Shown piece by piece: positions 24,808 through 32,940 of a DNA stretch of 59,124 nt (the stretch's first letter is position 1; each line of letters begins with the position of its first letter). The translations under genes were made by a program, and so were the position numbers. The notes beneath the pieces are model-generated. The model was not told the origin of the DNA and searched no databases. It saw nothing but the letters and a program-made list of their open reading frames with translations. Source of the stretch: Meiothermus granaticius NBRC 107808 (GTDB lineage Bacteria; Deinococcota; Deinococci; Deinococcales; Thermaceae); contig NZ_QWLB01000022.1 in the NCBI RefSeq assembly GCF_003574355.1, forward strand, positions 1 to 59,124, written 5' to 3'.

Positions 24808-25071
24808 TCAGACCCGGCGAATTTTCATGCTCTGAACCTGGCCGCTTTCCGCATCTACCCGCAGCAGCTTGTACTCCCGAGTGCGCGCAGCCTCCCCCAG
24901 GCTCAAATAGGCGGTGGGCTCGCGCACCACAAAGCTGAGGGTTACCTCCCAAAACTTCTCATCCGCCGACCTCTCGACCTCCTCGAGCCGCAACTCCGGC
25001 AGGGGCTGTGGTGTGTAAAGGGCCTGGATGTACTCCGTAGCAACCTTAACCGCTTCCCTCACATCGAGCAT
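24808..25071 (-). CDS. Small hypothetical protein (87 aa)
   Basis: 87 residues with no signal peptide or membrane segment. The predicted pattern is an N-terminal helix (VREAVKVATEYIQALY), then three or four strands (FWEVTLSFVVRE, REYKLLRVDAESGQVQSMKIRRV), resembling small PepSY-like or cystatin-like folds; this is a fold guess only. It follows the ATP-grasp cassette but lies beyond an intrinsic terminator, so it is probably a separate gene. A TATGAT box 5 nt before the ATG suggests its own leaderless promoter. Confidence 0.7.
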   Translation of the reverse strand: MLDVREAVKVATEYIQALYTPQPLPELRLEEVERSADEKFWEVTLSFVVREPTAYLSLGEAARTREYKLLRVDAESGQVQSMKIRRV

Positions 25072-25080
25072 GCCCCATCA

Positions 25081-25115
25081 TAAAACCGCCTGCCCCCAGG
25101 AGGTGGAGGGGCAGG
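25081..25115 (-). terminator. Terminator closing the ATP-grasp/repeat-peptide operon
   Basis: Minus strand: 8-bp stem CCTGCCCC/GGGGCAGG with an 11-nt loop, then CGGTTTTA. It lies 12 nt after the stop of the repeat-protein gene. Confidence 0.65.
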
Positions 25116-25127
25116 ACCAGGAAGGGG

Positions 25128-25589
25128 CTACTTACCGCGGCCCTTTTCCAAAGCGGCTACGCGCTCACCCAGCTTATCCAGCGAGGCTTTGAGCTCGCTC
25201 ACGCTCTGGATGACCTGGTTGATGACCTCCTGCCAGCGCTGGGTAGGGTCTGGGCCGGGCTCGAGGCCAGCCTGTTTGCCAATCACCCCATCCACCTCGA
25301 TCTTCTCAAGCTTGAACTCCTTTTGCTCCGGTTTGTGATCCTTCCACTCCTTGTGCTCCGGTTTCTCAAACTTCTCGTGCTTATGGTCTTTCCATTCCTT
25401 GAACTCGGGCTTCTCGAGCTTCTCGTGCTTGTGATCCTTCCACTCCTTGAACCAGGGCTTGAGGGTCAGGGCGTTGCCCAGCAAAGCGCTGAGGTCGCGC
25501 ACCCGCAGCTCAGTGAGGGGCTGGTCGGGCTTGGGCAGCTCCACATTGGGGCGGTCTTCCGGCGGTACAAAGGGTTCCTTCTCTGCCAT
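25128..25589 (-). CDS. Repeat protein, putative substrate of the adjacent ATP-grasp ligases
   Basis: 153 residues from the ATG at 25589; its SD (AAGGAG) overlaps the stop of the upstream ATP-grasp gene. Layout: an acidic/proline-rich leader (1-25), a short amphipathic helix LTELRVRDLSALLGNAL (25-41), three near-identical 16-residue repeats (47-62, 63-78, 79-94; core KEWKDHK followed by HEKLEKPE or variants), then a C-terminal helix typical of coiled coils (residues 117-148). The repeats are extremely rich in Lys, Glu, Asp, His and Trp, with no Cys, Ser or Thr. Tandem repeats beside ATP-grasp genes resemble graspetide precursors, in which Lys and Glu/Asp side chains are joined. The substrate role is inference. 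Confidence 0.75.
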   Translation of the reverse strand: MAEKEPFVPPEDRPNVELPKPDQPLTELRVRDLSALLGNALTLKPWFKEWKDHKHEKLEKPEFKEWKDHKHEKFEKPEHKEWKDHKPEQKEFKLEKIEVDGVIGKQAGLEPGPDPTQRWQEVINQVIQSVSELKASLDKLGERVAALEKGRGK

Positions 25590-25600
25590 GGGTTCTCTCC

Positions 25601-26533
25601 TTAGGCCTGGATTCCCCTTTTGAGCAGCTCGGCCAGTGCGGCACTGATGGGCTGACCGGTGTGCTGCTCGTAGTAGGCAAATCCGGGGCAGGGGTTGATC
25701 TCGAAGCAATACCACACCTCATCCGGGGTCTGCTTGAGGTCTATGCCCGCGAGGACCAAGCCGGTGGCCTGGGCCAGGCGCAGACAAGCTTCGGCCACCG
25801 AATCCGGCAGGTGGGTGGGCTCCATCTCAGCGGTGTGGCCTTGCCGCCGAGCATAGCGATAATCCACCGCTTCCGAGCGCACCCGCGTAGCGAACACCTC
25901 GTCCCCGACGAGGTGAACCCGTACATTGTCGCCCGGCAGAAACCGCTGGAACTGCACTGCACCGTGCCGCAACAAAGGCAGCCGCTCCAGGTCGGAGGGG
26001 GTCAGCTTGCGCACCACCGAGCGCACCCCGCTCAAGCTTTTGAAGATCACCTCGCCCTGGTTGGCCCGGTAGAACTCCAGGGCGGCCTCGGGGTCGCTGG
26101 TGACAAGGGTAGGTGGGGTCTGTAGTCCAGCCTGGCGCACCATCAGAGCCTGGTAGGGCTTGGAATGGTTGGAGACGGAGGGAGCCGCCCGATTGACCAC
26201 CAAGCAGGGCAGGTGCTCCAGCAGAGCCATGACCCCGGCCTGGCTCTCGGCAATGACCGCTTCCGCCAGGGGGCCCGAAAGCCCCGAGACTGGAGCGTGG
26301 CCATCTGGGCCCAAGTAGCGCACGAAAACCCCGCTCAGCTCGGCCAGGTTCAGCCGCCAGTCCGAGCCGTACAGCACCCCGCTGGGCTTCCCCTCGGACC
26401 AGCGCCAAGCCAGAGAGTAGCCTGCGGGGAAAAGGCCCAGGTCCAGCAGCCGATAGGGATACCGGAGGGCCTCGAGCCGGGCGCATACCAGCTCGGTGAC
26501 CACATCCGCTAGCCCACCGCAAACCAAGATCAT
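25601..26533 (-). CDS. ATP-grasp ligase (RimK/MvdD-like), catalytically intact
   Basis: 310 residues. N-terminal pre-ATP-grasp domain, then the ATP-grasp fold: nucleotide-binding lysine in GEVIFKSLSGVRS, hinge VQFQRFLPGDNVRVHLVGD and the Mg-binding end LAGIDLKQTPDEVW followed by CFEINPCPGF. The D, E and N metal ligands are all present. Closest in style to RimK and to the ligases that macrocyclise microviridin-type peptides, which activate a side-chain carboxylate by phosphorylation and join it to a hydroxyl or amine. It starts inside the stop of the degenerate partner (ATGA overlap) and ends 11 nt before the repeat-protein start, so the three are one translational unit. Confidence 0.88.
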   Translation of the reverse strand: MILVCGGLADVVTELVCARLEALRYPYRLLDLGLFPAGYSLAWRWSEGKPSGVLYGSDWRLNLAELSGVFVRYLGPDGHAPVSGLSGPLAEAVIAESQAGVMALLEHLPCLVVNRAAPSVSNHSKPYQALMVRQAGLQTPPTLVTSDPEAALEFYRANQGEVIFKSLSGVRSVVRKLTPSDLERLPLLRHGAVQFQRFLPGDNVRVHLVGDEVFATRVRSEAVDYRYARRQGHTAEMEPTHLPDSVAEACLRLAQATGLVLAGIDLKQTPDEVWYCFEINPCPGFAYYEQHTGQPISAALAELLKRGIQA

Positions 26534-27396
26534 GCCCGCACCCCCTGCATCGCCCGGACGATCCCCTCAGCCAGCGCTTCCTGCTGGGCCTGGGGGTGCC
26601 AGCCAAACTCCGGATGGAGCCCAAATCCCACGGCCTGGGTTGAGCCTTCGTCCATGCGCAGCTCGAGCTGCAGCATGGATACCCCCAGCAGCCGGGCCAG
26701 CCGCTGAGCGCTGCGCTCAAGCCGCCCTCGAGCCCGCCCCGAAGGCGGGTCCCCACTCCAGACCGCCACATCGGCGGCCAGGCTCAGGTAGAGGCTGGGA
26801 GCCTCCGGCTCCATCAGCAGCACCGGGAAATGGGCCATCAAACGCTCGAGCTCAGCCCACTGCGAGGGGCTGTCAATGGGGTAACGGGTGGCCGAGGTGA
26901 GCGGCACATAGCTCAGACGCCCCTCCCAGCGCCGGGCAAAGGCCCGAGCCTGGGCCAGTCGGTTGGTAAGGAGCAGCGGCGGCGTGGAGAACCCCGCCCG
27001 GTGCAGCCAAACCCGCTGCTCGGGCAGGGTGCGCTCCCGGTAGAAGATCTCGGCCTGGGGGGGGTTGACCACCGGACAGGGCAGGCTCTTCAACCAGGCC
27101 AGGAGCGCCGACTGGGACTCGGCCCCCATATAGGCGTAGTCCCGCTGCTCCCACTCGGCGGGCTGGCTCGGCCCACCCATCCCCCGCACCATCACCCCCC
27201 GCCATTCGGTCTCGGCGATTCGCTGCCCCCCCAGCTCGAGGCGGCTGGCCGAGCGCTCGCTGCTCAGTTCCCAGCAAACCCGCCCTTCCCCGGCCAGCGG
27301 CTCGGGCGTTACCAGTACCGCATCTCCCTGTAACCTCAGCCGGTGGCTGACCTGAGCAATGCAAGCATCTAAGGGGCTACCCACCAGTAGGTACAT
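26530..27396 (-). CDS. Degenerate ATP-grasp protein, partner of the active ligase
   Basis: 288 residues from the ATG at 27396, with GGAGG 5 nt upstream; an in-frame GTG two codons earlier is less well placed. Segment by segment it parallels its neighbour: AESQSALLAWLKSLPCPVVNPP against AESQAGVMALLEHLPCLVVNRA. The catalytic positions are lost: GRLSYVPLTSATRY has no lysine where the partner has FKSLSG, and AVGFGLHPEFGWHP replaces CFEINPCPGF, removing metal ligands. It probably arose by duplication and now serves as a binding, scaffold or regulatory subunit (inference). A genuine ligase with unusual residues is less likely but not excluded. Confidence 0.78.
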   Translation of the reverse strand: MYLLVGSPLDACIAQVSHRLRLQGDAVLVTPEPLAGEGRVCWELSSERSASRLELGGQRIAETEWRGVMVRGMGGPSQPAEWEQRDYAYMGAESQSALLAWLKSLPCPVVNPPQAEIFYRERTLPEQRVWLHRAGFSTPPLLLTNRLAQARAFARRWEGRLSYVPLTSATRYPIDSPSQWAELERLMAHFPVLLMEPEAPSLYLSLAADVAVWSGDPPSGRARGRLERSAQRLARLLGVSMLQLELRMDEGSTQAVGFGLHPEFGWHPQAQQEALAEGIVRAMQGVRA

Positions 27397-27504
27397 GCCC
27401 ACCTCCGCTTGTCCCCATGGTGGAGCAGCCGGGGTGACATTCAGGTAACATCCCGAAGCGGATCAGTGGGAATTGTCCGGCGCGGGGCTCGGCCAGGAGC
27501 CCCC

Positions 27505-28440
27505 CTAGGCAGCCCCGGCCTCCAGCTCGGCCCGGGTAGGCGGGTTGCAGACCGCACGGGTGCAGTTGAGGGCGGCAGCCCGGGCCGCAAACCCCAACAC
27601 CTCGAGCAGCACCTCGTCCTCTGCCGTTTCCAGGGCGCTGGGGCTGCTCAGACCTCGCTCCAGCAAGGCCACCAAGGTCGCCCCGCTAAAGGTGTCCCCG
27701 GCCCCGATGGTGTCCACCACCTCAACCTCTGGGGCCCTGACCCACAACACCTCGCGCCCAGGTCGGTATAGCCGGGCTCCTGCCGCCCCGTCGGTCACCA
27801 CCACCGCCCGCGGGCCCCGCCCCAACCACTCCCGTGCGGCCTCGGCCTCATCGCGCTGGGGCTGAAGGAACTCGAGGTCCTCCCGGCTCAGCTTCACCCA
27901 GTGCGCCAGGGCCAGCCAGGCCGCAAACTGCTCGAGGTAGCGCGCGCGGTCGGGGATCAGCGTGGGGCGCACGTTGGGGTCAAAGTGAACCAGGCAGGAA
28001 TCGCGGTGGGCCCGAACCACCCCCAGGATGCTGCTGGCCGCAGGCTCAAAGAGCAGGGCAATGCTGCCGAAGTGTAGGGCCTGCACCCCCTGGGGCAGCC
28101 GCAGATCCGCAGGGGGTGCGTATCGCGTATCCGCCGCACCCTCGTTTCGAAAGGCGTAGCGGGTCCGGCCGCCCTGGTTCAGGACAAACGCCAGAGTGGT
28201 GGGCTCTGGACCCTGCTCGAGCAGGCTCAGGTCCAGGCCATTCCCCCGGAGATACCGAAGGATGGCCTCAGCGAAGAAATCCCCACCCAGACGGGTGGCC
28301 AAGGCCGTAGGGAGCCCCAAGCGCTGGGCTGCGGTCGCCACGATCAGGCTCGAGCCGCTGACAAACCCGCGAAACTCGAGGTTGCCGGTGGTGGGAAGGT
28401 CAATCAGGGCGTCACCGAAGACCACCAATCGGGCAGACAT
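27505..28440 (-). CDS. PfkB-family carbohydrate kinase (fructokinase-like)
   Basis: 311 residues. ATP-dependent sugar kinase of the ribokinase/PfkB fold. Motifs: N-terminal VVFGDALIDLPTTGNLEF, the first PfkB signature region FVSGSSLIVATAAQRLGLP and the C-terminal DTIGAGDTFSGATL with the catalytic base Asp. The fold and motifs fit fructokinase or 2-keto-3-deoxygluconate kinase; the substrate cannot be decided. The ATG has no SD and lies 8 nt after a perfect TATAAT, so the mRNA is probably leaderless. It is upstream of and co-directional with the ATP-grasp operon, with a 108-nt gap. Confidence 0.92.
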   Translation of the reverse strand: MSARLVVFGDALIDLPTTGNLEFRGFVSGSSLIVATAAQRLGLPTALATRLGGDFFAEAILRYLRGNGLDLSLLEQGPEPTTLAFVLNQGGRTRYAFRNEGAADTRYAPPADLRLPQGVQALHFGSIALLFEPAASSILGVVRAHRDSCLVHFDPNVRPTLIPDRARYLEQFAAWLALAHWVKLSREDLEFLQPQRDEAEAAREWLGRGPRAVVVTDGAAGARLYRPGREVLWVRAPEVEVVDTIGAGDTFSGATLVALLERGLSSPSALETAEDEVLLEVLGFAARAAALNCTRAVCNPPTRAELEAGAA

Positions 28441-28448
28441 CAGCGGCG

Positions 28449-28454
28449 ATTATA
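28449..28454 (-). promoter_or_regulatory. Consensus -10 box for leaderless PfkB-kinase mRNA
   Basis: TATAAT on the minus strand, 8 nt before the ATG at 28440. No SD in the gap. Confidence 0.5.
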
Positions 28455-28495
28455 CGCTTCACCCTGGCTTCAGGGCAGAGCGCCAGAGTGGGCCC

Positions 28496-29263
28496 ATGTT
28501 GCGCCACATCGTTCTGACCCTGGGGATGCTCGGCAGCGCGCTGGCGGCAGGGGTCATCACCCACGGCCCACGCACCGCAGCGCGTATCGCCCTGACCTTC
28601 GACGCCGACATGACCCCAGGGATGCGCGAAAACCTGCGCTCGGGACGGGTCAAGGCCTACAACGATCCCCGAATCTACGCGATATTGGAGCGCGAAGGGG
28701 TCAAGGCCACCTTCTTCCTCAGCGGGATGTGGATCGAGGAGTACCCCACCCAAACCAAGGCCCTGGCTCAGAACCCGCTGTTCGAGCTAGCCAATCACTC
28801 CTACTCGCACCCCGGCTTTGCCCAGCCCTGCTACGGCCTGCCGTCGGTACCCCTCACCCCGCTGTGGGGGGAGGAAAAAACCCGGCTGGATCTCGAGCAG
28901 GCCAAAACCCAGCAGGTGCTGCAGACCCAAGCCCTGCTCGAGCGCGTGGCCGGGGTCAAGAACCGCTACTTCCGCTTTCCCGGCGGCTGCGCCAGCCCCG
29001 CCGATATCGCCCTGGTCGAGCGGCTAGGGCTAGAGGTCATCGGTTGGGACGCAGCCGGTGAAGACGGTGGGCAGAAGGATCCAGCGGTGATCGTGGGTCA
29101 TGTGCTGAGCCGGGTACATAACGGCAGCATCATCGTCCTGCACTGCCACGGAGGTCCCAAGCTGCCGGCCACCTCCGCCGCTTTGGCTCAGCTGATCCCG
29201 GCCTTGCGGGCTCGAGGCTTCACCTTTGTCAAGCTCTCCGAGCTGCTTTCGGGGAATCCGTAG
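28496..29263 (+). CDS. Exported polysaccharide deacetylase (CE4)
   Basis: 255 residues from the ATG at 28496, which gives a signal peptide (MLRHIVLTLGMLGSALAAG); the frame is open far upstream but only as antisense of the kinase gene. NodB-type motifs: IALTFDADMT (general base and metal Asp), NHSYSHPG (metal-binding HXXXH), RFPGG and VLHCHGG near the end. CE4 enzymes remove N- or O-acetyl groups from peptidoglycan, chitin oligomers or other surface glycans; the substrate is not predictable. Divergent from the kinase gene, sharing a short promoter region. Confidence 0.92.
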   Translation: MLRHIVLTLGMLGSALAAGVITHGPRTAARIALTFDADMTPGMRENLRSGRVKAYNDPRIYAILEREGVKATFFLSGMWIEEYPTQTKALAQNPLFELANHSYSHPGFAQPCYGLPSVPLTPLWGEEKTRLDLEQAKTQQVLQTQALLERVAGVKNRYFRFPGGCASPADIALVERLGLEVIGWDAAGEDGGQKDPAVIVGHVLSRVHNGSIIVLHCHGGPKLPATSAALAQLIPALRARGFTFVKLSELLSGNP

Positions 29264-29313
29264 CCGATGGGCCCGGCTTCCGGGTTGGAGGGCTGGGCTT
29301 TAAGCTGGGAGGC

Positions 29314-30243
29314 GTGCCGATCAAGATCATTCACGACTGTGACCCCGGCCACGACGACGCCATCGCCACCATGCTGGCCCTGGCCAGCCCCGAGCTCGAG
29401 GTGCTTGGCCTTACCGTGGTCTACGGGAATGTAGGCCTGGAGCGCACCACCCAAAACGCCCTGGCGGTACGGGAGCTGCTGGGTTCTAGGGTGCCGATTT
29501 ACGCGGGGGCGGACCGCCCCTTGGTACGGGAGCGCATCAGCGCCGAATCGGTGCACGGCCGCTCGGGTCTTGAAGGGCCGCACCTGCCCAGGCCCACCCG
29601 GGGGCTCGAGCCCCAGCATGCGGTTCATTTCATCATCGAGCAGGTGATGAAATACCCTGGGGAGGTCGTCCTGGTTCCTACCGGAGCCCTTACCAACATT
29701 GCCCTGGCCCTGCGGATGGAGCCGCGCATCGCCCCTCTGATCCGCCAAATTGTACTGATGGGGGGCTCGATTGACTTTGGCAACTGGAGCCCCAGCGCAG
29801 AGTTCAACATCCTCTGTGACCCCCACGCAGCCAAGATCGTGTTCGGGGCCGGGGTTCCGCTGATGATGTGTGGCCTCAACCTCACCCACCAAACCCCCGC
29901 CACCCCCGACCGCGTGGCTCGGTTTCGGGCCCTGGGAACGCCGGTCGGAGAGGTTACCGCACAACTGCTGGAGTTCTTTCGCAAGCACCACCAAGAGCGC
30001 TACGGCTGGGAAGGCGCCCCCATCCACGATGCCTGTGCAGTGGCCTTCTTGATCCGGCCTGAGCTGTTCAAAACCGGGATGTACTGGGTGGAGATCGAGG
30101 CCAACGAAGGGCTGGCCTATGGCCGCACCATCTGCGACTACTGGAACATCAGCGGCACGCCCCCCAACTGCGAAGTGGGGCTCGAGGTGGATGTGAACGG
30201 GTTTTATGACCTACTGCTCGAGCGCATCGGGACCTATCGGTGA
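29314..30243 (+). CDS. Inosine-uridine preferring nucleoside hydrolase
   Basis: 309 residues, GTG start. Hydrolyses ribonucleosides to base plus ribose. Family signature HDCDPGHDDAIA (calcium-binding aspartates) at residues 6-17, VYGNVGLERTTQNAL, IYAGADRPL, VPTGALTNIALAL and the second metal site in IHDACAVAFLI. GGGAGG precedes the start but is very close; a TAAGCT box 7 nt before the GTG makes leaderless initiation equally possible. It is followed by ribokinase, so released ribose would be phosphorylated at once. Confidence 0.95.
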   Translation: MPIKIIHDCDPGHDDAIATMLALASPELEVLGLTVVYGNVGLERTTQNALAVRELLGSRVPIYAGADRPLVRERISAESVHGRSGLEGPHLPRPTRGLEPQHAVHFIIEQVMKYPGEVVLVPTGALTNIALALRMEPRIAPLIRQIVLMGGSIDFGNWSPSAEFNILCDPHAAKIVFGAGVPLMMCGLNLTHQTPATPDRVARFRALGTPVGEVTAQLLEFFRKHHQERYGWEGAPIHDACAVAFLIRPELFKTGMYWVEIEANEGLAYGRTICDYWNISGTPPNCEVGLEVDVNGFYDLLLERIGTYR

Positions 30244-30283
30244 GCCTAGGTAGCCCTTAGCCCTTTGGGCTTAGACTATCGCC

Positions 30284-31177
30284 ATGAGCATCGTGGTGGT
30301 CGGTAGCCTCAACATGGACTTGATCGTACGCGTCCCGCGCCATCCGGTTCCCGGTGAAACCCTGCTGGGTTCGGACTATGAAACGCACCCCGGTGGGAAG
30401 GGGGCCAATCAGGCGGTCGCGGCTGCCCGTATGGGGGGCAAGGTGCGGATGATCGGCCGGGTTGGGCAGGATGCCTTCGGCACCCAACTGCGGCAAGGGC
30501 TGAGGCACGCCGGGATTAACGTCCATGCCATCTTGCCGATTCATGGACCTACGGGGGTGGCCTTCATCGCGGTCAGCGATGCGGGGCAGAACACCATCAT
30601 CGTCTCCCCTGGGGCCAACACCCAGTTGTACCCGGAAAATCTCTCGGTCGCCGAGTTCGAGGGGGCCAAGGTGGTGGTGCTGCAGCTCGAGATCCCCGTC
30701 AAAACCGTGGTCCGCGCGGCCCAGCTGGCCCGCGAGGTCGGAGCCACGGTGATCCTCAACGCCGCTCCAGCCAGCCCGCTCTCGCCCCAAAAGCTGGCCC
30801 TGATGGATGTGCTGGTGGTGAACGAGACCGAGGCCGAGGCCCTCACGAACCAAAAGCCCGATTCCCCCGAGGCTGCTCTGGAAGTCGCCCACAGCCTGCA
30901 GCAGCATGTCCCCAAGGTGATCATCACCCTGGGGGCCCAGGGTGCGGTCTGGGTCGAGGCGGGCAGCAGCGGCTACCAGCCGGCCTTCCCCGTAGAAAGC
31001 GTAGACAGCACCGGTGCGGGGGATGCCTTTATCGGGGCCCTGGCCGTGGCCCTGGCGGAAGGACAACCCCTGGCCCAAGCGGTGCGGCTGGGGGCGGCGG
31101 CCGGGGCCATGGCCACCACTGTGGTGGGGGCTCAGCCCTCCCTACCCCGGCGAGACAGCCTGAAGCGGTGGTTATAG
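30284..31177 (+). CDS. rbsK: Ribokinase
   Basis: 297 residues. Phosphorylates ribose at O5. PfkB-fold motifs: VVVGSLNMDLIVRVPRHPVP, the first signature GGKGANQAVAAARMGG with the substrate-binding residues, VNETEAEAL and the second signature DSTGAGDAFIGAL with the catalytic Asp. A TAGACT box 6 nt before the ATG and no SD suggest a separate leaderless transcript in addition to any readthrough from the nucleoside hydrolase gene 40 nt upstream. Its 3' end overlaps the convergent trmK by 6 nt. Confidence 0.95.
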   Translation: MSIVVVGSLNMDLIVRVPRHPVPGETLLGSDYETHPGGKGANQAVAAARMGGKVRMIGRVGQDAFGTQLRQGLRHAGINVHAILPIHGPTGVAFIAVSDAGQNTIIVSPGANTQLYPENLSVAEFEGAKVVVLQLEIPVKTVVRAAQLAREVGATVILNAAPASPLSPQKLALMDVLVVNETEAEALTNQKPDSPEAALEVAHSLQQHVPKVIITLGAQGAVWVEAGSSGYQPAFPVESVDSTGAGDAFIGALAVALAEGQPLAQAVRLGAAAGAMATTVVGAQPSLPRRDSLKRWL

Positions 31178-31837
31178 GCAGGCCAACGCCTGCCGGAGGG
31201 TCTCGAGCCGCTCCCCCAACCGGGCCCCCCGCCCCCTGAGGCGCTCCAGGTGCCCCTGCTGAGCCCGAAGCTCCTGGAGCAGCAGCGGGTGAGCCGCCCG
31301 CAGCAAGAGCGGGCCGTAACGCAGGGCTGCGGCCTGGGGCAGCCCCTGATAGGCAGGGTCGGGCCCCACCCGGCGCTCGAGGCCCAGTATGGTGTAGGGC
31401 CAAAACCCCTCGACCATGGCCTCTTGGATCAGGTGGAATCCCGCTGCCTGGGCCCAGCCGCGCAGCTCCTCCGGGCTGTTGTTGGGCTGAAGCACAACCC
31501 GTACCGGTACGCGCTGGGGGTAACGGGTCAGAATCTTCACCATCTGCCGGGCCCCCAGACCGCTCAAGCTCAGCGAATGGACCTCACCCTCCCGCACCGG
31601 CTCCAATCCGTCCCCCAGGCGTACCTCCGCGGGCCAGCCCTCCAGCGCTTGCCTCGAGCGCTCATAGGGCCCCCGGTGCTTCTCCACCGCCACCACCCGC
31701 CCCACCCGCCCGGTCTGCAACAGGTATTGGGGCAAAAGGGCATGGTCCGAGCCGATGTCCGCGTGAACCTCTGCCTGAATCTGCTCCGCCACCGCCCGAA
31801 GGCGGGGCTCGAGGGCGATGGGCTTCGGGCTCTTCAC
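31172..31837 (-). CDS. trmK: tRNA (adenine-N1)-methyltransferase, TrmK family
   Basis: 221 residues, GTG start. A SAM-dependent methyltransferase of the YqfN/TrmK type that methylates A22 in the D-loop of tRNA. Motifs: RLRAVAEQIQAEVHADIGSD (SAM-binding motif I with the family's IGSDHALLP), VVAVEK (motif II), LSLSGLGARQMVKIL and LQPNNSPEELRGWAQ, which is characteristic of the family. Cytoplasmic. It overlaps rbsK at its 3' end and is divergent from the LysM gene. Confidence 0.88.
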   Translation of the reverse strand: MKSPKPIALEPRLRAVAEQIQAEVHADIGSDHALLPQYLLQTGRVGRVVAVEKHRGPYERSRQALEGWPAEVRLGDGLEPVREGEVHSLSLSGLGARQMVKILTRYPQRVPVRVVLQPNNSPEELRGWAQAAGFHLIQEAMVEGFWPYTILGLERRVGPDPAYQGLPQAAALRYGPLLLRAAHPLLLQELRAQQGHLERLRGRGARLGERLETLRQALACL

Positions 31838-31987
31838 AAAATCCCCTGCTCCAGCTTAATCCAGACCGCCAGAGCCTAGCCGTGGTCAAATTTCATGGCG
31901 GATCCAGTGCCGAGATAGTAAGCTGATTGCAAGCAGAAAACACGCCGAAAGGCCCGAGTTCGCCCGAATGGTCCTGGCGAGGTAGAG

Positions 31988-32920
31988 ATGTCCTATACGC
32001 TGAGCGCACCCAAGCTCCTCCTTCCCCTTCTCGCCGGGCTGCTGGCGGTCTTTGGGGGCTCCTTGGCCCTGGCCGCCAAGGGCCTCGGAGGGGGGGTGGT
32101 AGGGGTTGAGCGCGGAGACTCCCTGGAGCGGATTGGCCGGCGCTATGGGGCGAGCGTAGCCCAACTGATGCGCTGGAACAAGCTCAAAACCACCCGGCTC
32201 CAACCGGGGCAGCGGCTGCGGGTGACCCCGCCCCTCAACTTCGCGGTTAAGCTCAGCCGAACCCCCGTGCTGGGCGTGCCGGTGGTGGCCATTCATGTGA
32301 ATCTGGGCGATCCCCAGGTGAGCATCCGACCCCTGATGCCGGCCGGGTTGGGGCAAGGGGCCCCGCTCGAGCACCTCTCCTGGCGCACCCAGCTCGTGGG
32401 CGCCATCAACGGCGGCTACTTCCACCCGCGCACCTTCTGGCCCGCCGGTGATCTGGTGGTGGAGGGTCGAAAGGTCGTTCAGGGCAGCATCCATACCGCC
32501 TTAGCCATCACTCCAGACGGGCGGGCTCGGGTGCTGACCATCCCCGGCCCAGTCTCCTGGAAGGGATACCGAACCGTGATTGCCAACGGCCCCTATATTC
32601 TGCGCAAAGGCCGCTTGGTGGTCGCCCCTCAGAATGAGGGCTACCGTGATCCGTCCATCTGGGGCCGGGCCCGGCGCAGCGCGGTGGGGATGGTCAATGA
32701 GCGCTACCTCATCTTTGTCAGCATTCCGATGCCCGTAACCCTCTCCGAGTTGGGCAAGGTGATGACCAAGCTGGGGGTGCGAGAGGCATTGGTGCTGGAC
32801 GGCGGCTCCTCTACAGGGATCATCTGGCGCAACCAAACCCTGGTGCGCCCCGGGCGCCCACTGGCCTACGGCATCGGGATTTTTCTGGAGACCCGCCCAC
32901 CCACCGACCGCAAAAGCTAG
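31988..32920 (+). CDS. Exported LysM plus phosphodiester glycosidase (NAGPA-like) protein
   Basis: 310 residues. A Sec signal/membrane helix (LLLPLLAGLLAVFGGSLALA) is followed by a LysM domain (about 40-80, VERGDSLERIGRRYG...LQPGQRLRV), which binds peptidoglycan or related glycans, and then a phosphodiester glycosidase domain (AINGGYFHPRTFWPAGDLVV, AVGMVNERYLIFVS, ALVLDGGSSTGIIW). This domain class removes GlcNAc from phosphodiesters in eukaryotes and acts on envelope glycans in bacteria. It is probably a cell-wall-associated enzyme. GAGGTAGAG before the ATG acts as SD. Confidence 0.9.
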   Translation: MSYTLSAPKLLLPLLAGLLAVFGGSLALAAKGLGGGVVGVERGDSLERIGRRYGASVAQLMRWNKLKTTRLQPGQRLRVTPPLNFAVKLSRTPVLGVPVVAIHVNLGDPQVSIRPLMPAGLGQGAPLEHLSWRTQLVGAINGGYFHPRTFWPAGDLVVEGRKVVQGSIHTALAITPDGRARVLTIPGPVSWKGYRTVIANGPYILRKGRLVVAPQNEGYRDPSIWGRARRSAVGMVNERYLIFVSIPMPVTLSELGKVMTKLGVREALVLDGGSSTGIIWRNQTLVRPGRPLAYGIGIFLETRPPTDRKS

Positions 32921-32940
32921 CCGCCGCTGACGCGTGGGCC

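Noticed and set aside
25300-25455. CRISPR-like array in the repeat-protein gene
   Set aside because: The repeats are contiguous 48-bp coding units with no unique spacers.
25590-25715. Repeat protein starting inside the ATP-grasp gene (195 residues)
   Set aside because: The upstream part is an out-of-frame shadow of the ligase C-terminus; ATG 25589 has AAGGAG at the proper distance.
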